Positions 24,235 through 28,854 of a stretch of DNA of 28,854 nucleotides are shown piece after piece; position 1 is the stretch's first letter; every line of letters begins with the position of its first letter. The translations under genes and the position numbers were made by a program. The notes under the pieces were generated by a model that saw only the letters and a list, made by a program, of their open reading frames with translations, had not been told where the DNA came from and ran no database searches. Source of the stretch: CAWIUB01 sp963839175 (lineage in GTDB: Bacteria; Actinomycetota; Actinomycetes; Mycobacteriales; Jatrophihabitantaceae); contig CAWIUB010000019.1 in NCBI GenBank assembly GCA_963839175.1, forward strand, positions 1 to 28,854, in the 5' to 3' direction.

Positions 24235-25392
24235 TGGGCAAGTCGAGCTCATAGAGAAAGGCCGGTGTGGGCGAGGAAGGCCATGCACAGGTCGTAGTCG
24301 GCGCCGACCCGGCCCAGGCCGGTTTCGGCGGCGGTGTGCGCCTGGTCGATGCTGTCCGGGCAGAGGTTGGCGAGGTCGACCTGTTTGACGTTGCCCCAGA
24401 CCATTTCGATTGGGTTGAGGTCGTGGGCGTAGCCGGGCAGCATCTCGGTGACCACTGTCGTTGGGTGGCGAGCCAGGCCTTCATGTCCTTGGACTTGTGC
24501 GCGGACAGGCCATCCCAGATCAGGGTGACCTTCGCGCCGTCGAAGTGCTGGTGCAGGTCGGTGAGGAACTCGATCAGCGACTCGGTGTTGTAGGCGCCCT
24601 GCTTGATCTGGAACAGCAGCGCGGTCTCGGAGGCGTCGGGCCGGTAGGCCAGTGCCCCGGACATCGACAGCCGGGTCCAGGAGAACCGGTGGCGTAGCAC
24701 CGGGGTGCGGCCTTTCGGCGCCCAGGTCGCTCTCACCGGCGGGAGGAGCGAGAATCCCGACTCGTCTTGAAAGACGATCCAGGCGCCGCGGCGCCGGGCG
24801 CTTTTTTTGTCCTGGGCCACTGTTCTTTCACCCAGGTGGCGATCGCTTCGTCGTTGCGCTCCACCGCGCGGCGCGCCGGGCGCTGCTCGCTCCAGCCCAA
24901 CCGCGTGCGCAGGATCGTCCAGGTCTGGGTCGTCCCGTGACGGACCCCGGTCACCGTCTCGATCACCTCGGCCACCCGGCCAGCGTCCACATCTCGGTCG
25001 GGTACCCGTTCGCTTTCGGGCCCGCCAGCAGCGCGGCCTCCACCTTCGCCAGCTGCTCGTCGGACAGCTTGCGTATCCGCCCGGCCCGACCGGCGCCGGC
25101 CAACGCGGCCCGGCCGCCGGCTCAGCCAGCTCCGGTACCACCGCGACGCGGTCGGCTGGCAGATCCCCAACTTGGCCGCCACCTCGACCTGACGCTTGCC
25201 ACGGCCGAACATGTCCGCCGCCTGCAAGCGCCGCCGCCTCAGCGCTTCGAAGTCCCGACGAGCAGGCACCCGCTTCGTATCGTGGCCCTGCTTGCGCTCA
25301 TGCCGTGCCCGACGGGATCTCGCCACACCACGATTGTCCTACAACGCAAGGCAAATCCCCGCCAGCGACATGCTGTATTTCCGAAAGATCTT
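24219..25392 (-). mobile_element. IS630-family insertion sequence with TA target duplication
   Basis: This 1174-bp element has inverted ends AAGATCTTTCGG, extending outward through TTAA and inward to a 19-bp pair with one mismatch (24216-24234 and 25377-25395). TA at 24217-24218 and 25393-25394 is the duplicated target, as expected for IS630/Tc1-mariner elements. It sits inside the IS3 orfA remnant and carries one heavily frameshifted transposase. Confidence 0.88.
24249..25326 (-). pseudogene. IS630-family transposase, about four frameshifts
   Basis: Starting near 25326, the N-terminal HTH reads RRDFEALRRRRLQAADMFGR and QVEVAAKLGICQPTASRWYR. Family sequence then moves between frames: near 25135 into the frame with RIRKLSDEQLAKVEAALLAG and PKANGYPTEMWTLA; near 24990 back for VAEVIETVTGVRHG and TRLGWSEQRPARRA; near 24820 into AWIVFQDESGFSLLPPVRAT; near 24455 into the last piece VTEMLPGYAHDLNPIEMVWG. 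All three DDE residues can be placed: D in FQDESGF, D in IWDGLSAHKS, E in NPIEMVW. Joined length is about 350 residues, as in intact IS630. The many shifts mean long-standing inactivity, so its insertion was not recent. Confidence 0.85.
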
Positions 25393-25395
25393 TAA
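25377..25395 (-). repeat. Right inverted repeat of the IS630 element, with target TA
   Basis: Reverse complement TTAAAGATCTTTCGGAAAT; pairs with the left end at 18 of 19 positions. Confidence 0.9.
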
Positions 25396-25743
25396 CGCCC
25401 AGATCCCGGGCCACCTGCGCGATCGGCTTGCCGGTCTCCCGGACCAGCCGCACCGCGCCCTGCTTGAAGTCCTCATCGAACTTCCGACGCGCCTGTGCCA
25501 TCGCCTCTACCTCCCTTGGCTACGTCTCCACGTTAGGAGGGGAACCGCAGTGTGCATTCGGCGGCAATGGCTCTAATGGCTTCTGCCGGGTGGTTTTGGC
25601 AGGCTCGGCGCTGGTAGCGGCTGGCGGGTCAGCACTCTTGGGCTCTGATCCTCGTTGAGGTCTTGCAACAGACGGTGCGTCCGCTGGTCGTGAGGAGATG
25701 TGACCACTGTTGGAGCGCTACTCTGCCCGGCGTGGGGGAACCT

Positions 25744-26085
25744 GTGCTGGATCGGCATGTCAACGTTGCGCAGCTGTGGCGACTGGCCTGCGATGCGGCC
25801 CGGAAGGGCGAGAAGTGGGGCCAGCGCAAGAAGTCGGTGAGCGACGCTATGGAGAGCTACTACACCCAGCTGCGACGTGACAAGCGCGGCGCCAAACAGT
25901 GGGTGGCTGCGGTCGTTGACGTTCTGGGATTCTTCGACCCGTCAGCTGGCTGGCGTGCTGTCGAGGTCGGCCTGCAAATGCTCGACCAGGCAGACGGTGA
26001 CGCCACGGGTGTCGGTGCTGAACTGCAGCGGCTCGAAATCGTGCCGGCCTCGTCGACGAAGAACTCTCTGTTCAAGAGCGTCTAG
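25744..26085 (+). CDS. Small soluble protein, not recognised (113 aa)
   Basis: GTG 25744 follows GGGGGA at good spacing; the frame stays open upstream to about 25663, so a longer form is possible. The product is helical and charged (QLWRLACDAARKGEKWGQRK, YYTQLRRDKRGAKQWVAAVV) followed by DVLGFFDPSAGWRAVEVGLQ and a short tail ending SLFKSV. Coding bias is reasonable and a hairpin follows 10 bases after the stop, which supports a real gene. No motif identifies its job. It lies between the IS pile and the trkA gene, and may be a remnant of an accessory region. Confidence 0.45.
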   Translation: MLDRHVNVAQLWRLACDAARKGEKWGQRKKSVSDAMESYYTQLRRDKRGAKQWVAAVVDVLGFFDPSAGWRAVEVGLQMLDQADGDATGVGAELQRLEIVPASSTKNSLFKSV

Positions 26086-26095
26086 CGCCGACCAG

Positions 26096-26112
26096 CCGGC
26101 CCGAACGGCCGG
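26096..26112 (+). terminator. Hairpin after the small ORF
   Basis: CCGGCC, loop CGAAC, GGCCGG, starting 10 bases after the stop at 26085. The stem is strong but no T-run follows, as is common for high-GC actinobacteria. Confidence 0.45.
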
Positions 26113-26513
26113 AGGCTCAACGCCCTCCGTGACGGCTGTCGGCCCCACTAGCACCAGCTGACGCCGGCAGCTGTTCCCCCATTCGAGAAAGGGCCAGCGT
26201 TTGAGGCCTGGCTCGACAGCACCGTTCAACGAGCAATTCGCTACTGCCATCGATCCGCGCAGGCACTAACCCTAGGGGGAAGATCCCCAATCAGGGGTGG
26301 GGCTTCACTGCGAGATGGATGACAAGGCTGGGCTGTTCTGTGCGCAGGTCGTGCCGGGTGGTGCGCCTGGCCAGTCGGTGACGGATCAGCTGGGCGGTCG
26401 GGGCCGCAGTCGTTGCGGGATGACGACTCCGGAGCGGCAGGTGCGGGTTGCACGTGTTCGGTTATGAAGGGTGGCGGTGCCGCCTTTATTTGGTGGCCGC
26501 ATGGATCACCTGC
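26113..26513. other. Gap before trkA, no gene
   Basis: Nothing is supported on either strand. Near 26469-26490 GGCG-GTGC-CGCC followed by TTTATTT could be a weak transcription stop. Confidence 0.35.
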
Positions 26514-27176
26514 TCAGCTGGTGAACCGAAGTTGGTCACGGATTTGGTCCTCGATCTGCGGGGCGACAAGCAGAACGAGCTCGTCGTCGGCGCGCAGCTC
26601 GAGATCCGAGGCGGGTGTAAGCAGGTTCCCGGACCGGATGATGGTGAGCACGGCTGCGTCGGCTGGCAGGTTGAGGTCGACCAGCGGCCTGCTCACGAGG
26701 TGGGATGCCGCGGGCAGCGTGACTTCGATGATGTTGCCCTCGCCGTGCTGCAACGTCATCAGTCGGATCACCTCACCCTGGCTGACGGCCTCCTCGACGG
26801 CGGCGACGAGCGTGCTCGGCGTGGACACTGCCACGTCGACTCCCCACTGTTGGGTGAACAGCCATTGGTTGCTGGGGTTGTTGACACGTGCCACGACGCG
26901 CGGCACCGCGAACTCGGTCTTGGATAGCAATGCGAACACGAGGTTCACCTTGTCGTCGCCGGTTGCCGCGATCACGACGTCCGCGGTCTGGATGCCGGCC
27001 GCCTCGAGGGCGTCAATTTCGCAGGCATCGGCCAACATCCAGTCGGCCTCGGGCACCAGCCCTGGCCGGTAGTGCGACCGTTGGCGCTCGATTAACAGGG
27101 CCTTGTGGCCGGCGCTGAGTACGGCGCGGGCGATCGACTGACCGACGTTGCCGGCTCCAGCGATCGCTACTCGCAT
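26514..27176 (-). CDS. trkA: TrkA-family potassium-uptake regulatory protein (220 aa)
   Basis: The start is ATG 27176 with AGGAAG eleven bases ahead. Residues 1-125 form the RCK/TrkA_N Rossmann domain: RVAIAGAGNVGQSIARAVLS with GxGxxG, IERQR after strand 2, ADVVIAATGDDKVNLVFALL, and VARVNNPSNQWLF. Residues about 140-220 form the TrkA_C domain (GNIIEVTLPAASHLVSRPLV through LRADDELVLLVAPQIEDQI). Such proteins bind NAD(H) or other nucleotides and gate K+ channels or transporters from the cytoplasmic side. Actinobacteria often have two trkA copies side by side; only one is here. It is divergent from the antiporter gene, with 187 bp between, so both may answer to the same K+ or osmotic cue. Confidence 0.92.
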   Translation of the reverse strand: MRVAIAGAGNVGQSIARAVLSAGHKALLIERQRSHYRPGLVPEADWMLADACEIDALEAAGIQTADVVIAATGDDKVNLVFALLSKTEFAVPRVVARVNNPSNQWLFTQQWGVDVAVSTPSTLVAAVEEAVSQGEVIRLMTLQHGEGNIIEVTLPAASHLVSRPLVDLNLPADAAVLTIIRSGNLLTPASDLELRADDELVLLVAPQIEDQIRDQLRFTS

Positions 27177-27363
27177 CGGCGTGGTCTTCCTAATCGCGGC
27201 ATCAGGCTTGCCGGGGGCATCCGCGGTAGCCCTCGCCGCACATCCCATCACGCAAGGCCCCGGGACCCGGCCAGCTGAGTCACCGACCCCGATGTGACCC
27301 AATCCGGTCGCACGTGATCACGGGAGACTGTCGCCACGACAACGGCCAGATCTCGGAGGTGCG

Positions 27364-28854
27364 ATGAGCCTGCAGCAGCTGTACATGACGCTGCTGGCTG
27401 GCGGCCTGGTGGTACTGGTGAGCATCGTTGCCACCCGGGTAGCCTCGCGCGTCGGCCTGCCCAGCCTGCTGCTGTTCCTCGCGCTGGGGGTCGTTCTCGG
27501 CGAGGACGTGCTCGGGATCGAGTTCAACGACGCCCAACTCGCCCAGAATCTCGGCACGGCGGCGCTGGCCGTCATTCTCATTGAGGGCGGGCTGACCACC
27601 GCCTGGTCGGATATCCGATCGGTGATCGCCCCGGCAGGAGTACTGGCCAGCGCCGGTGTCGGCGTGAGCACCGCGGTCACCGCTGTCGGCGCGCATCACC
27701 TGCTCGCGATGGGCTGGCAGCAGGCCCTGCTGCTCGGGGCGATTCTCTCCTCCACAGATGCGGCCGCGGTCTTCTCCATCCTGCGTGTGCTGCCGCTGCC
27801 GCAGCGGGTAGCCGGTTTGCTGGAAGCAGAGTCCGGTTTCAACGACGCGCCCAGCGTCATCCTCGTGCTGCTGTTCAGCACAACCCCGTTTCATCTTTCC
27901 GCGCCGGCGTTCGTCGGCACGCTGCTCTACGAACTCGCCGCCGGGGCCGCAATCGGCGTCGCGCTCGGGTGGCTCGGGGCGATCGCCTTACCTCGGATTG
28001 CGTTACCCGCCTCCGGCCTCTACCCGCTTGCCACCTTCGGGCTGGGCATCGTCGCCTTCGCCGCCGCCGGCGCCGCGCATGCCAGCGGCTTCCTTGCCGC
28101 CTACCTCGCCGCATTGGTCCTGGCCAACGCCGGGCTCCCGCACCGGGCCGCGACCAGGTCCTTCGCCGAAGGGCTCGGCTGGCTCGCCCAGATCGGGCTC
28201 TTCGTCCTGCTCGGGCTGCTCGTCACCCCCCACAGGCTGCCGCCGCAGATCCTTCCCGCGCTCGCTATTGGGCTGGTCCTGCTCCTCATCGCCCGGCCGC
28301 TGGCCGTCGCCGGCTCCCTGCTCTTCTTCCGGATCCCGGTCCGGGAGCAGGCGTTCCTGTCCTGGGCAGGCCTTCGCGGTGCCGTGCCGATCGTGCTGGC
28401 CACCTTTCCGATCGTGCGCGGCGTACCCGACAGCGACCGGTTGCTGGACATCGTTTTCGTCCTCGTGGTGATCTTCACCCTAATTCAGGGCCCTAGCCTG
28501 GGCACCTTCGCCCGAAGACTGGGGCTGGTGTCTCCTGAGGTGACACGCGAGATCCTCGTCGAATCGGCGCCCCTGGATGTGCTCGACGCCGAACTGCTGA
28601 CCACGACGATCGTGCCGAAATCACGACTTCACTCGGTGTCCATCATCGAACTGCGGCTGCCCGACCCCAGCGTCGTCACCCTCATCATCCGCGAGGGTCG
28701 CACCTTCGTGCCCACCGACGACACCCAACTCAAGGTCGGCGACGAACTGCTGATCGTGACCACCCGAACCCGACGGGAAGCCACCGAACGCCGGCTCAGG
28801 GCAGTCAGCCGTCGCGGCCCGCTCGCGCACTGGTTCGACGAATTCGGCGAGCAG
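27364..28854 (+). CDS. Cation/proton antiporter (NhaP2/CvrA-like CPA family) with TrkA_C domain, cut by window end
   Basis: ATG 27364 follows GGAGGTGCG. At least 497 codons are present and the frame is open at the last base. Residues about 1-385 hold some 12 membrane helices with CPA1 hallmarks: GLPSLLLFLALGVVLGED, the charged pair in AILSSTDAAAVF (T131-D132), ESGFNDAPSVIL (N160-D161) and LSWAGLRGAVPIVLATFPIV. Residues about 400-475 are a cytoplasmic TrkA_C/RCK_C domain (VVTLIIREGRTFVPTDDTQL, KVGDELLIVTTRTRREATER), as in K+/H+ antiporter NhaP2 (CvrA), which exports K+ or Na+ in exchange for protons. Its place next to trkA fits K+ homeostasis. The C-terminal end and stop are not seen. Confidence 0.92.
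   Translation, partial: MSLQQLYMTLLAGGLVVLVSIVATRVASRVGLPSLLLFLALGVVLGEDVLGIEFNDAQLAQNLGTAALAVILIEGGLTTAWSDIRSVIAPAGVLASAGVGVSTAVTAVGAHHLLAMGWQQALLLGAILSSTDAAAVFSILRVLPLPQRVAGLLEAESGFNDAPSVILVLLFSTTPFHLSAPAFVGTLLYELAAGAAIGVALGWLGAIALPRIALPASGLYPLATFGLGIVAFAAAGAAHASGFLAAYLAALVLANAGLPHRAATRSFAEGLGWLAQIGLFVLLGLLVTPHRLPPQILPALAIGLVLLLIARPLAVAGSLLFFRIPVREQAFLSWAGLRGAVPIVLATFPIVRGVPDSDRLLDIVFVLVVIFTLIQGPSLGTFARRLGLVSPEVTREILVESAPLDVLDAELLTTTIVPKSRLHSVSIIELRLPDPSVVTLIIREGRTFVPTDDTQLKVGDELLIVTTRTRREATERRLRAVSRRGPLAHWFDEFGEQ

Larger units (their letters stand above)
24192..25501 (-). pseudogene. IS3-family OrfA (HTH_Tnp_1), interrupted and truncated
   Basis: From ATG 25501 the frame reads MAQARRKFDEDFKQGAVRLV and then RETGKPIAQVARDLGV, the standard N-terminal helix-turn-helix of IS3 OrfA. 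It is broken after V36 by the IS630 insertion. On the other side of that element, in phase, come NEGTLGNW, exactly the residues expected after DLGV. Removing the IS630 and one TA restores GVNEGTLGNW. After W the sequence enters the ISL3 end. OrfA normally supplies the DNA-binding part of the IS3 transposase; here it is dead. Confidence 0.85.
24192..25556 (-). mobile_element. IS3-family remnant split by an IS630 element
   Basis: Two pieces of one IS3-type element survive: 25395-25556 (left end and the first 36 codons of orfA) and 24192-24216 (about eight further codons). The outer end at about 25551-25556 reads TGCACACTGCGGTTCC on the minus strand, a plausible IS3 terminus starting with TG. 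The rest of the element, including orfB, is missing and is replaced by the ISL3 element. Confidence 0.7.

Overview
The window is high-GC DNA (strong G/C at third codon positions, frequent GTG/TTG starts, AGGAGG-type ribosome sites) and reads as an actinobacterial chromosome. The RecQ-phosphoribosyltransferase fusion, the CYTH/CHAD protein, the DUF5995-like secreted protein and the IS types suggest a Pseudonocardiaceae- or Frankia-like actinomycete, but the genus cannot be fixed from the sequence alone. I see no rRNA, tRNA or CRISPR.

Layout. (1) 1-4.3 kb is a gene graveyard: a methyltransferase, two glyoxalase-fold (VOC) genes plus a VOC C-terminal scrap, a berberine-bridge-type FAD oxidase and an AlbA_2/Schlafen-like gene, all broken by frameshifts. 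(2) 4.45-8.3 kb is intact: a secreted DUF5995-like protein, an orphan sensor kinase built from a tandem PAS-DHp duplication, and a SHOCT membrane protein. (3) 8336-10436 is a complete IS with a YREK-type DDE transposase, 31-bp inverted ends and a TTAG target duplication; its transposase is frameshifted. (4) 11.4-14.4 kb, minus strand, holds a ParA-type ATPase translationally coupled to a CYTH-like/CHAD protein, with a small cysteine protein upstream. (5) 14.7-19.8 kb: alpha/beta hydrolase, MOSC protein with an unusual N-terminal half, RecQ helicase fused to a phosphoribosyltransferase domain, and a small membrane protein. (6) 19.8-22.4 kb: an array of short palindrome-like repeats in both orientations, followed by a two-gene Fe-S carrier operon (Mrp-DUF971 fusion plus Nfu). 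(7) 22.47-25.56 kb is an IS pile: a degenerate ISL3 element abutting an IS3 remnant that was split by an IS630 element; the original IS3 reading frame can be rebuilt by removing the IS630 and one TA. (8) 25.7-28.85 kb: a small unrecognised ORF, then a TrkA-type K+ regulator divergent from a CPA-type cation/H+ antiporter with a C-terminal TrkA_C domain that runs off the window.

How the genes may work together. The clearest modules are the ParA/CHAD pair (candidate polyphosphate-body positioning system, inference), the Mrp-DUF971/Nfu Fe-S delivery pair, and the TrkA/antiporter pair for potassium and pH homeostasis. At least fifteen frameshifts fall in accessory or IS genes and none in about 13 kb of the other genes, which argues for real decay rather than uniform sequencing error.
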